Position numbers and translations under genes: made by a program. A stretch of DNA of 64,000 bases from Sistotremastrum niveocremeum HHB9708 (taxonomy: Eukaryota > Basidiomycota > Agaricomycetes > Sistotremastrales > Sistotremastraceae). Each line of letters begins with the position of its first letter. Position 1 is the first letter of the stretch. The stretch spans positions 456,552 to 520,551 of the forward strand of contig KV419399.1 in the NCBI GenBank assembly GCA_001630475.1. The letters are read 5' to 3'. Shown here one piece after another: positions 12,158 through 24,093 of the stretch. Below the pieces are notes generated by a model. The model was not told the origin of the DNA, ran no database searches, and saw only the letters and a list, made by a program, of their open reading frames with translations.

Positions 12158-14437
12158 TATATGAGCTAAAGGTGGATGTGTTCAGGCTGGTCCGGCGACC
12201 CATTAGACTATGGAGTACCGATAGATTCAGAGATGAGCGGCGGAATAAAGAGAGAGTACGTATAGAGACTACGTTCTCTTTGGAAATATGCCGGTGTCGA
12301 CCGAGCTGCACAGCAGGATTTTCGCACTGGATGCAATATTATGAAGAGGAGAAGGTGGAGACACGCATCCGCAATATCCTGGATCCGTGGCGGAACGAGA
12401 TATTTCGACGCGTGTTTGAGCTGTTGAGGGGTTGTCAAATTTCGGACGTGGGCGCTCATTCGATGCGATTCGGACAGTTGAGAAGATCAGGCACTAGTGA
12501 CTGCGTATCTTCTTCAATAATCTCTTCGTCGGAACAATTAGAGATTGCTGCGTTCATATATGATTCCAGACGCGCCGTTCCGAGTCCGCGCGATATACCA
12601 CTGGATTGCGAGTAGCCACTAACACTGCTGAAACATGGAGAGGTCGATAGTCGTGATCTTGTCGCCATGATGTCCTTGGGTTTCCCTGCGACAATGTTGA
12701 GAACGACACGAATATGCATGGGTCGATGACTCACGTCGTAATAGTACTGGTACCCCATCCAAACAGTGTCATGTCATAGACGGCGACTGCAAGATATAGG
12801 GGAGATGCTGCGTCGGCGGATATCCTAGGATGTTTCGGATATGTATGCAGCCATGTATTGGGTTCGTTCATATCCCTTTGGGTGTAGCTTTCGGTGGGAG
12901 GTGCGATATTTTGCCAATTCATGCACTGCCCCTAAGCAACTCAGCTTTCGGGTCACTCGGGCTGGCATGCACGCTCACCTGCACCTTTCATTCTCGCTCC
13001 TAAAGAAACACCCCCACTGCGTTGATAGGCCTTCGTCGTCAAGCAGAGCAAGTACAAGGGCAACAAGCGCCAGCGAGCAGGGAGCCTGAGAAGCCAGGCA
13101 CTGCTTGTCTATGTTTCCTCAGGTGTCAGACAAGACAGTATCAAGACGCAAACGACGCAGCAGCAGCCATTTTGAATCATTAAACGTCAAGCCTCAAGTA
13201 CCCAGTTGCACGCAGCCTTCGCTATGACCTTGCTCTGTCGAGAGACTATCGGGTACGCGCCTTAGGACTGGCCAGTGATTTGAGCTTATACTCTGCTACC
13301 ACATAGCAGGTGCTGTATCACCGTGGAATCCGAGAGATACCTCATAAGGCCTCGAGGCAGAGGCGACGCTGTATCTGCATTTCGTGACCAGAGACAGACA
13401 CGTCCGGCATCGAATCGCTCAGAGCCTTCCGACTACAAGCTCAGAGCGTACTCAGAGGCATCGAAATGGTCCCTGTTGTTGTAAGGAGGACAAGGGACGC
13501 GAAACACACGCTATCTGGACGTTTCGACCCCTCAAGCCGTAGGGAGAGCAAATCTAGTAAACTGGAGGCTCCTGAAACTCGCGGCGCCGATGAAGGTGGG
13601 ATTCTTGCTCTTCGAGTTCAATCCTGGGCTGAAGGGTGGTTCGAAGGAAACAGCCCACGCAACGCGACCGACCACCGTTATCCTTGTCATAAAGAAAGCG
13701 TCCAAGGCGAAGGACCGCGGAGATTGCCTCTAAATCCAGTGACCTCCTCGAGCCTCGACTCGGAGACGGAGCTTTGCTGTGATCGGGCGAGATCAACGAG
13801 ATCGACCCAGCTAAATCCGAACCACATTCAGGGCTCCTTTCTACCACCACAGTTCTTCATCTACAAGACTCTGTTCTGTGTTGCTCCCCGCATACCCACC
13901 TTTACCCTCCAATATCCAGTTCCAGGGGTGGAAGACTTCAGCTCGTTGGCATTGACCTTTCGAGCTTCGAAACCTCGACAAGTGCTACCACCTCCACCGA
14001 CCGCGTCGGAAGAGATGGGTAGGAGTCTGCCCACCTTGCTGGACCCCAATGTAGGATGAGCAGATCGAAGATTCGCGCTTCCAGACGGACTTCAATTTTT
14101 TATCCTTATTCGAGATGTCGAGGTGGACCGTCCGACCCGCCATCCGCCAACCAGCGCATTTGGCATGTATCAAGATATTGGATGAACGCTGAGGCCCACT
14201 GCTGCCTCCCAAACAGACCTTCATCTTGCCATGTCCTATCCAGCCCTGTCTCTTCGCCCAACTTAATCCTCGCGGTCGAGTCGGATCCGGACGCGTCATC
14301 ATCAGCGATCGACCAAATCCCCAACTCGCAAAGTCGCGTTCTGCTGTTAATGAACGAGGACTTCTCTACTCGAGATGCCATTACAAGGTCGCAGGAGGCG
14401 TATCCACCCTCCTAGATCATCTTCATCTTGATCGGAT

Positions 14438-14624
14438 ATGTCTCAGTCGACTCTCAACGCCCGTGAGTTCGTCTTTTGTTCCGAGGAGCCTTGATAACTG
14501 AAGCCTTAGACTTTCAGACGTTCACGAGGCTGTCCATGGTAAAGACAGCCCTCTTCCGGAGTCCTGCACAGTGATCTTGGGGAGCAAGTCTGTTGACGAC
14601 GTCGTGACCAGTCGAAGAGTCTAA
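14438..14624 (+). CDS. possible very small two-exon gene
   Basis: An ATG at 14438 opens 25 nt that end at a GTGAGT donor. The intron 14463-14517 ends CTTTCAG, and the second exon 14518-14624 stays open to TAA. The product would be 43 aa, beginning MSQSTLNAHVHEAVHG. The splice sites are textbook, but the product has no known domain and the model may be chance or the start of a longer undetected gene. Confidence 0.2.
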
Positions 14625-15352
14625 ATAAGCGCCCATGCGACGTTTCCGATCGACTGCATATCAATATGCATCAATAGTGGCTGGAAGGCGCCCTCCATCT
14701 CCGCGTTTAGGGTATCAGTTCCACGAATCGCGGGCTTCCTGAGAAATCCATTGCTGCGAATAGCGTGCCAACCTCCCGATTCGGCCCGCGTCCGTCTGCC
14801 AACTCATATCTGCTGCCACTGAACGAGTGGCACGAACAATCAGTGGTCACGTCTTGCTTGCCACGCGATCTCACCACACTTTGCCGTAAATCACGAATTG
14901 ACATGGGAAGATTCATTCCACGACATCTTTTGATCAACCGGGTCATACAGTGGAACTTTAATTCTGGCCATCTGCTCCTAGCGAGTCTACTCTTCATAGC
15001 TGAGGCGTGGTGCCAAATTTTCAGCGGACCGTCAACTTTCCGGAACACAGGAAGAAAATCTCTCGTGCACCTAATGCGCTAGCCAGTCATTACGAATATC
15101 GCGCCAACTTTATACCTCGATCATATTGCATATCCTTCAATCAAAAAGTTTGATACAGTGTTCCAGTCATTTCATTGGCATGTGTGTCGTATTACAAGAA
15201 TATACAGGTCGTTATCATTTCCCTTCAATGATCATGTCCCGCACATCGACAAGCTCCCTGAAGCTTCTCTTTCATCAATCCCAATTGAACGGCAAGCTCA
15301 TGCGCTGTCGAGGATGATCAGCTTCGTCGACAGTTCATGGACGAGAGATCAT

Positions 15353-16577
15353 TCAAACCGCATCCACCATATTCTTGAGGCCTGACATGATGATTACTTC
15401 TTTGAAAATCTTCAGAAGTTTGTCTTGCTCGTCAATTTTTGTATCTCGTTGTCTGAGTTGTTCTTGTAGATGGCTCCACGGAGATTTAGAACTTCATCAA
15501 GCTGATACTGAGCGAAATACTCACTTGATCATGTACGCAGCGTGAGCGAGAATCTCGGCTTCGGAAGAAGAGGGTTTCACGATAGTCACACTTGTAATCT
15601 CAACGGTGTTCCGGAGAGCTATCATGGATGCTTTTCGCTTGTCTTTGCTTCTTTTCTCCGCTTTTATCTGGAATTCCGGACGTTTTGGTCTGACAGGGCT
15701 GGAACAATTTGAAGTAGAACCGTCCTGTGGCTTAGAGCTAGCTTCTTGAATTCCCAGCATAGTCTGACTATGATCGGCGCTTCCAGTAGCTGAATCTGCT
15801 TGCCGGAGAATCTGACTCATGTCGTCATCAATCCATGACAACTCATTCACAAAATTCCTCACCTTCTGAACTTTGATAGAGATCGGATTTTCATTTCGCT
15901 GTTCTTGCCCGAATGGTTCCTTGTTATTCGAGTCTTCGGACATAGATCGATTATGATTGCAGTCGTGAGATTCGAGAGGGATTTCGTGGGAAAATTGGTG
16001 GTGGAGGAGTTGTCGCCCGTCTTCAAAAGTCCACTGTAGGGCTGCTTGTGGATTTGGGAAGGTGGAATTTGTATTCTGGTAACCGGGCAGGTAATCGATA
16101 GATGGTCCGCCGTGACCTTGGTTTTCAATCTATCAGCGGCGCGGATCAGTCAGGCTACGGGGAGAGCGTACCTTGCGCTTCAGGCAACGACTGCTGACCG
16201 GAAAGCTGCCCAAAGGAATGCGCCAAATATATACGAGGATCCCCCTGTTGGAAGTGGCTTTGAATCTCCTGAGAATGCTGTCCTGAGTCTTGCGCAACCG
16301 GTAAAGTATAATACGCTGATTGAAAATTAATAGGAACGAAAATCCGGTCCTCCAACAGGTATGGCGTACGATCAGTGGGATGTATTCTAGTGGTTGGAGA
16401 ACCGTTATGAGAGTGATATTCATCGGTCGGGCTTGAATCGGTCGAAGAGCCTGTGTCAAATCAGTCGAGGTCCGGTGAGCACATTTGCAGGATGTACGCA
16501 CTGGAGCTCCCATAAAATCCCTCAAGACGACCGTATGCATCGCCTCCACCATGCACGTCAGTGAATGTTCCGGACAT
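15353..16577 (-). CDS. degenerate bHLH/zipper-like protein, paralogue C
   Basis: Five exons: 16577-16502, 16450-16172, 16116-15863, 15811-15525 and 15452-15353, giving 331 aa in a single frame. The 51-nt intron 15862-15812 has no stop in frame. The first two thirds are low-complexity (Ser, Gln, His, Pro, Tyr). The C-terminal third carries the bHLH-like unit: KAEKRSKDKRKAS, a helix with MIALRNTVEI, a loop, then EAEILAHAAYMIK followed by a short charged coiled coil. The basic region is the clearest of the four paralogues and keeps the Glu expected to contact the E-box. A phase-2 intron interrupts the Lys codon after AAYMI, matching paralogues A, B and D. Start chosen because it is the first ATG of the continuous frame and gives a length like A and B. 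Confidence 0.7.
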
Positions 16578-19500
16578 GACCAAGCTTTGAGTCAAGATTG
16601 AACACTATGCCTTGTGAGTCGCCGTTGGATAAGAGATCGTCTCTTTCTCGCTGGGAGCTGACAGCATTAGAGGCGATGAAGAGAAATATATATCGATACT
16701 CTCCATGCTGGGACATATAGGTTACAACTGTCGACAGCTTCAAAGATTTAATGACGCCTACCTTCCGCCAGGCTGGAGGCAGTTTGGTAGAGGCTTCGTC
16801 CTTTGGTCCTCGAAAAACTCCGTGCTGGAGGCAGGCTCGATAGCCGCTGTGCTGGGGACATTGGATTGCGATATTGAGTGTAGGCATGCCTGGAAGCAGG
16901 GCTGACCTCATACCCAATTCCAGTATCCGAGGCCCAGTTGATGAGATTGGGTGATGAGAGAAGTGGGTGATCGGCCGGACTGCAGGGGTGGATAACGCCG
17001 ATGGATGACTCTGATAGCGCTCCCGTATGCAGCTCGATTTTTGGCTTCTGAACTACAATGGTCCAGCTTCAGGGAGAAAAGTTCATTCTGTATTCAGCTC
17101 TAGAAAGTTGCAAGTTTTGAAGAGATATTAAAATTCCCGGTAGAATAAAATCTGATTTTAGCTATCAGTCAGGCAGCGCTCCGAGTCTGCGCAAATATTT
17201 CGAAACTCTAACATAAACTCACGCTCACGCACTTCAGACCATGCCTACAAGAGACCGGCCAAGCTACCGCTTGATTTGCAGGCTCTACTGCATCCTGAGA
17301 GCATTCTGGATTGCAAACCAGCTTTAGCATGCTTCTATAAGGGCATTCCAGCGACACGTGGATTTTGCTCGTCTTGAGGTCTCTCGACACTGGAAAGGGA
17401 GCTCAAGTCTGTGATAGCACCTAGTAATAGGTCAACTGATCCCTGAAAGAAGCTAAAGCGACTATCAGTACCTGAGTGTGAGAACCACGTACTTTCGACC
17501 AGAACCAGTCTAACTCATGATCTGCTAACCAGTTTCTTGCGCTGCCACCACCCTAACACAAAGCCGACGATCTAGAGAAACCGGGGTCCATATACTCTAT
17601 CGTTGGTAGAGCAGGAGGCCCATGCGTTACTAGAGCCAGCGCTTTGAGATCAATAATAAAGGAGCATAGCTTCAACCATAATACCTGGAATTCCAAGGTG
17701 TTTCGACGTGAACCAAAGTCACTGATAGTCAACAGAATACCGCGAGTTCGGGAGAACGCTTGTTCAAGGGAGCCTATTGCTTGCGTACATTGCTCTGCTA
17801 CGTCTCCAGAAATTATTACTCAAGGTCGCAAATATTCCAGTTCAGTATACTGTCCTCCAGCAGTTGGAAGAGCTGAGTGAAGGACAGAACACCGGATCGT
17901 GTGTCGTTTCGAGGCCGGAAAGTTCGTATTTATTAGGGCTTAACGCTTGATATCCGAGACAACATGCCGGGTCTGGACCGAACCTCTGTCTCTGTCCTTG
18001 AACCTCATCTTGAAGCCTGCCTTATCGATGAGTGCACATCCGCCAGAGAGTCGACTAGAGAGTCAGCGAAAGCCTTGACATGTCGACATCGATCTCTCCA
18101 ATTTAGGGGGCCCCATAAGGATTGCTGGTCAATCGCTTCAACATTTTCTAGTCGGCGGCGACCGCCCCATCAAGCTGGCAAACATGGCGCACCAAAACAT
18201 CTATTCTTTGAACCCGATGCGATACGCTGACGGATGATGATGATGGCTCTCCAAGTTTGCAGGGAACCCCAGTTTTCCGTCATTGATTCCTCACTTTTCT
18301 CTGCATCCCCTGAAAGCGTAATTTCGTCAGCGCGACCAGTTATCTGAGGCTCCATTATCATCACATCATCATCATCTCAAAGCAAGCTGTTGACATAGAC
18401 CAGCGTCGATGGCTACCTGGTCGTCTTGTGTCATAAGACGTCCCACGACACGCCTTCACATCGAGCCAATCCGCAACGTGGGTAATGTATGGTCATCGAT
18501 CAAGAAGCGTACGGCCTCGAGGAGTGGTTAAGAGCAAGTGGCAGACGTTCTCTGTGGCATGGCTATAAATCTCAAGCTCACCCCACATCCTCCCTTCTAG
18601 TCCCTCTCTGCAGTCCCAGCCCTGGCCAACCCTCGCTATTTACTCCTCCAACTACGAGGAGGTGCCTGGGATGCATAAGGCGCTCTAATCACCCAAAAAC
18701 TTTGATCAGGGACGGCCGGAAAAAGTCTTTGCGAGCTGACGTCGCCGTGATGGTCGGGCCTCAAAAAGACGCATATCGTTGACCTCGTGAGCTGTATAAC
18801 AACACTTCGACTTTCTCATCAAGTGGCTCAGAAAAGGAGACTCATTCCCGCGCTATTAGGTATGCCTAACCTCTCTACGTGCAACCAAACTCGCTACCGT
18901 ACTCACGATCCACCCTTCTGGACCATAATGACCCCAACCCTCCTTTGCCTCACTTGCCACCTACCATTCTGATCGCTGCCGCCTGCTTGACTTCCCTCTA
19001 AATCTGATGTTAAACCCCTCACTACATCTTACTCAAACCCTCGATTCTATCATTAATGTGAATCCCTCAATGCGTCGGTACCGGAATCGGAAGTTGCTAA
19101 TTATCGTTATAGCGTGTTTGTTCTTGTGTGCGAGTCATCATTCTGAGTCTCGGAACCCCGAGGCCGACTCGTTCGCTCTTTGTCCAGTACCACATCCATC
19201 TCTCAGATCTCAGCGCCGCCCTCACAATACTTGGCTGAAAGACCCAGCTTTCCGTTTCCGGAGTGCTTCCACTCGTACGACTCGGCACGTCTCACACGTG
19301 TATTTCATTTCTTCGGCGCGATTCCGCTCTCGGAGGCTCTCCTATCACACGAGCATATGCGGGATGGATATTGCAATCACAAAGGAAGCATTCGAGGCGT
19401 TATTGAACATGCTGACTCGTCAGATGGGTCGACACTGTGTCCAGCCCTGCCACCAACTTTCTAATCACCCTAATCATGAAGTAACAACACGCGACCCTGA

Positions 19501-20263
19501 GCTCCATCGATACTAGTATTACATGTAAACCAATTCTCCGTCCTCCGTCCTGGTCGCAAACTGTGGGCAGTCTGACGACATATATGCCACCAGTACCGCT
19601 GCAGTCATCATCACTTCTATCAATATGATGACCTGCTAGCATGGCAGACGACGCTGCCGGGCGCAATAATCTGCCCATTCCAGTCTTCGGCAGCCCGTCA
19701 GTCGTCGACGCATCCTCTCCGAGTCTCCCATCAGCCCTTCGCACAATTGATGTCCAGAAACTGTTTCTGGGTGGTCTTCGAGTCGGAGTCCCGATAGTTT
19801 TTGCTCTTTTACGTCCATAACCATGCGGCAAGCGCCTGTCCGTTTTTCCAACTCGGGAACCCCGAGTCACCGTCACGAACACCAAATTGGCGTTGACGGA
19901 ATTCCAATGTGCTTCAAACAGGAAGGCCACTAGTACTAGGCTGTGATAGATCACTTGGTTATCTACAGGTTGCACGACTACGCTGTAGAATCCAAACACA
20001 TCGTCAATCGTTGCAATTTCATTCGTCCGAGATAACTTCTTTTATTCATTGCGCTGCGTCTCGACTGCATTAAAGGCGTGATTATTATACACGGTCAAAC
20101 TGGGGTATATGGCTACATAGGATCATAACAGTTATCGAGCTCAGAATATTTTTCGCGTTAGCATCAGCTGTAAGACGTCGAGTAAAGGGCAGTCGCGCCG
20201 AAGTAAAATATCGAGAAGTCGAAAAGGGTCATTATCATGGGAAAGGGTCGAAGATTTGTTCGA
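16578..20263. other. intergenic, no supported gene
   Basis: Many short frames. The longest is 199 codons on the minus strand (19400-19999), with no domain and no intron, which is unusual for a real gene here. A short CAT-rich run occurs near 18355-18377. Nothing else stands out. Confidence 0.4.
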
Positions 20264-21424
20264 TCAGAACATGTGGATGATGGTGAGTAGCATCCACAAC
20301 GTCCCTACGAGCGGGAAGGCAGCGGGTATGATGAGGGTATTTGATGCGCCAATCAATGGAGCGGCAGCGCCGATAGTCTCATTGATGCATTGCAAGAATG
20401 TCTGGTTCAGGTTGTTTGGGAGGGGCGTATCTGTCTGATTTCCCCCGCTGTTGACAGCCGTATCGTTATAGCCATCAACTATGAAAATACAAGAATATAT
20501 CAGGAAAAGTTCAATCGCAGAATGTGAGTTGCTTACGAGTCAAGACAATACTCGAAGCTCGGTAGTATTGGATGGCTTGTTCAGGCTGAGGTTGTGAAGT
20601 GTCATTGGGGTTGAACGCCACAGGGGTAATAGAGTTTGTCGAAAGTGTGCAGTTGGCTTCGATCGACTGGAGGAGAGACGTGATTGTGGCATTATCTGCG
20701 ACAAGGTGATACGTTGTATTGTCGTTTGGTTCGGAAAGGGGCGCTTCGAACAGAGCACCGCCAGGTCTTGAGGAATTGTCCGGACGTCCGTACTGAATAA
20801 ACTTTCATCAATATGGAGCATAAAGCTTGAAGAGAGATCTCACCTCGGAGTCGTGGAGATACGCAGCGGTGCTGAATCCCAGAGTAGAGCCCCACACAAC
20901 CGGCCAGAAACCGAATGGGAATCCTCTGTTGGCTACGCTTCCAGGTCCAAGACCAGGATATCCGCTTCCATATGTTCTAAAATGAGACGTTCAATCAATG
21001 CTGAAACCAGGTTCCTATCAGGTTGACGTACCTCGAACCGTAAACTTGATTTCGAGTACCGCCTCCTATTGAGCGCCCGGCAAACAGGGAGCCAGCAGCG
21101 ATGGTCCCAACTGCACCTCCACCGAGACCATAGGCTGTTGCGGATGATCTTCCATTGCCAGCGTTGGAAATTGGCACTGAACGAGACGACCCCGAGCTGC
21201 CTGATGACGATGATGAGCCTTTGGATCCCGAACCTTTCAGAAATGGTTGGAAAAAAGGCCTTCTTGTTGAAGGCGAACTTACTGGAACTACCACTGCTCC
21301 CTGAGCTACCACTAGAGCTGCTCCCACCGCTCTTGCCTCCTCCTCCTTTATTTCCTCCGCCGCCACCGCCACCTTTTCGTCGTTCCTTTGTCGTCCGTTT
21401 ACTGAGTAATGGGATAAATACCAT
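20264..21424 (-). CDS. glycine/serine-rich membrane protein, conserved type in Agaricomycetes, function unknown
   Basis: Five exons: 21424-21283, 21233-21032, 20976-20844, 20792-20537 and 20478-20264, giving 315 aa with clean phases. The first 50 residues hold KERRK followed by a poly-Gly and then a Gly/Ser tract, with another Ser/Gly tract after the first intron. A glycine-rich segment (GLGGGAVGTIAAGSLFAG) and a hydrophobic stretch (GFPFGFWPVVWGSTLGF) could lie in or on a membrane. Next comes AAYLHDSEYGRPDNSSRPGG and a region with many N-glycosylation sequons and a few Cys. The protein ends in a hydrophobic helix (IIPAAFPLVGTLWMLLTII), probably a C-terminal membrane anchor. From memory the YGRPDNSSRPGG block recurs in basidiomycete proteins of unknown role. 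I infer a membrane location. Confidence 0.7.
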
Positions 21425-23125
21425 GATGGACTGGGATAGTACTAGGAGGGGTCCTGGGGGGTGAGAGAAAGCTTGGCTCGACCTGGAGTTATATGATCAT
21501 CCGAGGACTCCAATCCTGTGCAAGGGAGCTGGTTCCAGTCTGGAGCAAGCCGGAGGTGCTGCCGGAGGCTGTCCGGGCGCTTATTCTGCTTCTCTTTGGA
21601 AGAAGTTTCAATATTAATTCTCCGTCTCACTTTGCCCTGCTTTTGGCCCTGTGCTGCGGAAGATCCTGAAACGTTCCTCGACGACGAGGTATCGCACAAC
21701 TCAGCTGAATATTTAAGTGCGATGGTGAAATTGCAGCAATTTCTGATCGGCATATGCGGCCTACCATCTGTATTATTTTCGATGCCAACTCAATGACTCA
21801 GTTCCCTGCAACGGTACCGTCAAGGTGAACAAACCTCAAGCTTTGAGCTAAATAAATCAATATTTAGCGAGTCATTCATAGCTTAACGGAGCTTGCTCTG
21901 CAGGTGCGATTACAGACAGGCGATGATACCATTTTTTCAACGTTGTCTAATAGGATCTCCCAGTCTGCCGACCACGAATGAACTTTACTCCTTGCATCGC
22001 CTTCGGTTCAGCTCGCTTTTTGTCGTTGGTTTCTCGTTGTACTTCGACCTCCTGACACGACTTGCTGAAGAATTTCTCCGCACTGACGGGCCGCACCAAC
22101 CCCTTGGTTTGAGCATGCAACAGAGTCGAGTCATACTGTCGAATCAGGCCTTCGGAATGCTGTGCAAGGCGGTGTATTTCGTGCCTTCAACGCGTGCCTC
22201 TCAGGATTATCCTGCTCTCAACGATCAATCAGTGCAACTCTAAATTGTAGCATTTCTTGGCCTATGAGGCACCTGGAATATTTTCCGATTGATCGCCTGA
22301 TCATGAGGTTTGTTGACTTGCGATCGTCGAGTTGACAGGGCATGTCACCTCATACACGGGCTTACCTGTGGCGCGATTTGAGGCTATCCAGGCCGATGGC
22401 GCCTCGACGGATGTCCATATGGATGGCTGAAGCATTTGGCCTCCATACAGTCACCTGCATCGACTCGGAGTATTTGGCCGTCCAGAGCTTCAACCCAGAT
22501 GGGTACTCTATGCTTTTATCGTCTTTGGGGATTTCTCTAGGAGCCTATCACGGAACAGATCCCCAAAACCTGAGTTCATCACGTCTGGTCATTCCAGGGA
22601 TTTCGGGTCTTCAGTTCACTCGAGTTTATCAGCATACTCGTCGGCCCTTGCGCGCCAATGTGCGGAGCCGTTTATATGTCTGAACAGCCTACGGTAGCTA
22701 TAGAATTTAACTGGTAAACTGTAGCCTAACTTATTCTCTGGGGCTGTCCCGAGTTGGCGTCTCTCCTCATGGCTGCTTCTGGGTTTGATTGAAATCTATT
22801 CCCTGAATGCCCCATACAAAGCTGGAGTAATTTCGACACCGTCGCAGCCTCAAGAAGCTGCGTCCAAACTTGTCGGATAATAATGAGTGCATTAGTCTGA
22901 CTTTCGTGCCGTGATGCAGGCTATTGTGTATCTCGTTTCGCAGCTTCTGGTTGTAACAGTGCACTTTACTAAAGTCGTAGGCAGCGAAGTCAGTCACCTT
23001 GATGTTGTCTTGTTTGTTATCGAACTCTGCGCACTATATCTCCGCGCATGGACTACCGTTTAACATGCTCATTGATTGTGAAATCAACCAGTCAGGATGA
23101 TAGTATTTGTAATGTTTTGCACCAG
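21425..23125. other. intergenic, no supported gene
   Basis: Short frames only (up to 116 codons, 21893-22243 plus) without recognisable domains. Confidence 0.4.
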
Positions 23126-23134
23126 GCTCATTCA
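23126..23134. repeat. left 9-bp target-site duplication
   Basis: GCTCATTCA, repeated in the same orientation at 23690-23698 just outside the inverted repeats. Confidence 0.7.
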
Positions 23135-23229
23135 CATTCTCCTTCCCAGAGGCTCCTACTACTTGTCTCCGGTAAGTCCGTATAAGGACGCGACTGCGTA
23201 GCAGGAGCCTCTGGCACATGATGGCATCC
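23135..23229 (+). repeat. left terminal inverted repeat, 95 bp
   Basis: Exact inverse of the right arm. It contains its own inner 12-bp inverted repeat, CCAGAGGCTCCT (23146-23157) against AGGAGCCTCTGG (23203-23214), so each arm can fold on itself. Confidence 0.85.
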
Positions 23230-23594
23230 NNNNNNNNNNNNNNNNNNNNNNNNNNNNNNNNNNNNNNNNNNNNNNNNNNNNNNNNNNNNNNNNNNNNNNN
23301 NNNNNNNNNNNNNNNNNNNNNNNNNNNNNNNNNNNNNNNNNNNNNNNNNNNNNNNNNNNNNNNNNNNNNNNNNNNNNNNNNNNNNNNNNNNNNNNNNNNN
23401 NNNNNNNNNNNNNNNNNNNNNNNNNNNNNNNNNNNNNNNNNNNNNNNNNNNNNNNNNNNNNNNNNNNNNNNNNNNNNNNNNNNNNNNNNNNNNNNNNNNN
23501 NNNNNNNNNNNNNNNNNNNNNNNNNNNNNNNNNNNNNNNNNNNNNNNNNNNNNNNNNNNNNNNNNNNNNNNNNNNNNNNNNNNNNNNNNNNNNN
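23230..23594. other. assembly gap (365 N)
   Basis: An unbroken run of N that fills exactly the space between the two inverted arms. The frames that cross it are meaningless. Confidence 0.99.
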
Positions 23595-23689
23595 GGATGC
23601 CATCATGTGCCAGAGGCTCCTGCTACGCAGTCGCGTCCTTATACGGACTTACCGGAGACAAGTAGTAGGAGCCTCTGGGAAGGAGAATG
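23595..23689 (-). repeat. right terminal inverted repeat, 95 bp
   Basis: Exact inverse of 23135-23229. Confidence 0.85.
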
Positions 23690-23698
23690 GCTCATTCA
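23690..23698. repeat. right 9-bp target-site duplication
   Basis: GCTCATTCA, identical to 23126-23134. Confidence 0.7.
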
Positions 23699-23885
23699 TC
23701 TGTTCGCGGTAAACTGAGCACATAGGATTTACTATCATGGATTCAGTGTCAATTGTTTATCATTGGAACTAACGCTAGTGTAAAATTCAAAGTTGACTAA
23801 GGAACACAATTCAGTTTGATGAAGAGAATGAGAAAGTCTAACGACGATCCAACTCCCAGCCCAAAGAGAAAAGTGAGGGGTTCCC

Positions 23886-24069
23886 CTGACGACACAAGCT
23901 AATAGTGCAGTAGCAAGGTCATCGTGTCTTCCGAGTTGCAAGCAGAGCTCGAAAGACGGGGCGACAAAAATTGAATAATAGACATAACTGGGCGGTGCCC
24001 AGATAAAAGCTATTATGCTTTTAAGAACAGATACTACACTTGATCTAAGCCAAAAGGCCAGAGTGGTAA
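23886..24069 (-). ncRNA. U2: U2 spliceosomal snRNA
   Basis: Read on the minus strand, the RNA has the U2 hallmark GGCCUUUUGGCUUAGAUC, then AAGUGUAGUAUCUGUUCUU. The GUAGUA in this block pairs with intron branch points. Stem IIa (AAAAGC...GCUUUU) and stem IIb (GGGCACCGCCC) follow, then the Sm-protein site AAUUUUUGU, and two 3' stem-loops corresponding to stems III and IV, the latter with a UGCACUA loop. The length of about 180 nt fits U2. U2 base-pairs with branch sites and with U6 in the spliceosome. Both ends are approximate to a few bases. The TATA box at 24094-24101 sits about 25-30 bp upstream of the expected 5' end, consistent with an intact transcription unit. Confidence 0.93.
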
Positions 24070-24093
24070 GGAAAAGAGGGTGTTGGAGTAGGG

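Larger units (their letters stand above)
11785..15352. other. intergenic; two inverted repeats, otherwise no clear gene
   Basis: Near 12066-12157, upstream of paralogue B, are two short inverted repeats. Open frames at 12091-12615 (174 codons, plus) and 13466-14059 (197 codons, plus) are the longest. They lack any domain and the exon structure expected in this genome. A possible tiny two-exon gene at 14438-14624 is listed separately. Confidence 0.4.
23135..23689. mobile_element. Mutator-like MITE with 95-bp perfect terminal inverted repeats; interior unsequenced
   Basis: The 95 bp at 23135-23229 are the exact reverse complement of 23595-23689. Directly outside lies the same 9-bp word, GCTCATTCA, at 23126-23134 and 23690-23698, which fits a target-site duplication. 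Long inverted ends plus a 9-bp duplication are typical of Mutator-like (MULE) DNA transposons. The total is about 555 bp if the gap size is true, too short for a transposase, so it would be non-autonomous. The perfect ends suggest a young insertion. The interior (23230-23594) is a run of N, so an internal gene cannot be excluded. Confidence 0.7.

Noticed and set aside
12091-12758. 174-codon plus frame and, on the other strand, a possible spliced small protein starting MGYQYYYD
   Set aside because: The minus model has one good intron but no upstream exon and no family match. The plus frame has no domain. Neither is supported.
13466-14059. 197-codon plus-strand open frame
   Set aside because: Low-complexity translation, no recognisable domain and equally long frames on the other strand.
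16558-16917. Frame MPTLNIAIQCPQHSGYRACL as an extra first exon of paralogue C
   Set aside because: The ATG at 16577 already gives a complete protein of the family's length. The upstream frame ends in a stop that overlaps it in another phase.
19400-19999. 199-codon minus-strand open frame
   Set aside because: No domain, no intron in an intron-dense genome, and a competing frame in the same place. Probably chance.
23034-23712. Open frames on both strands running through the N gap
   Set aside because: They consist mostly of unknown bases. Only the inverted repeat arms are real sequence.
23735-23941. 68-codon minus frame starting MQLGRHDDLATAL
   Set aside because: It is the 3' part of the U2 snRNA read as protein.
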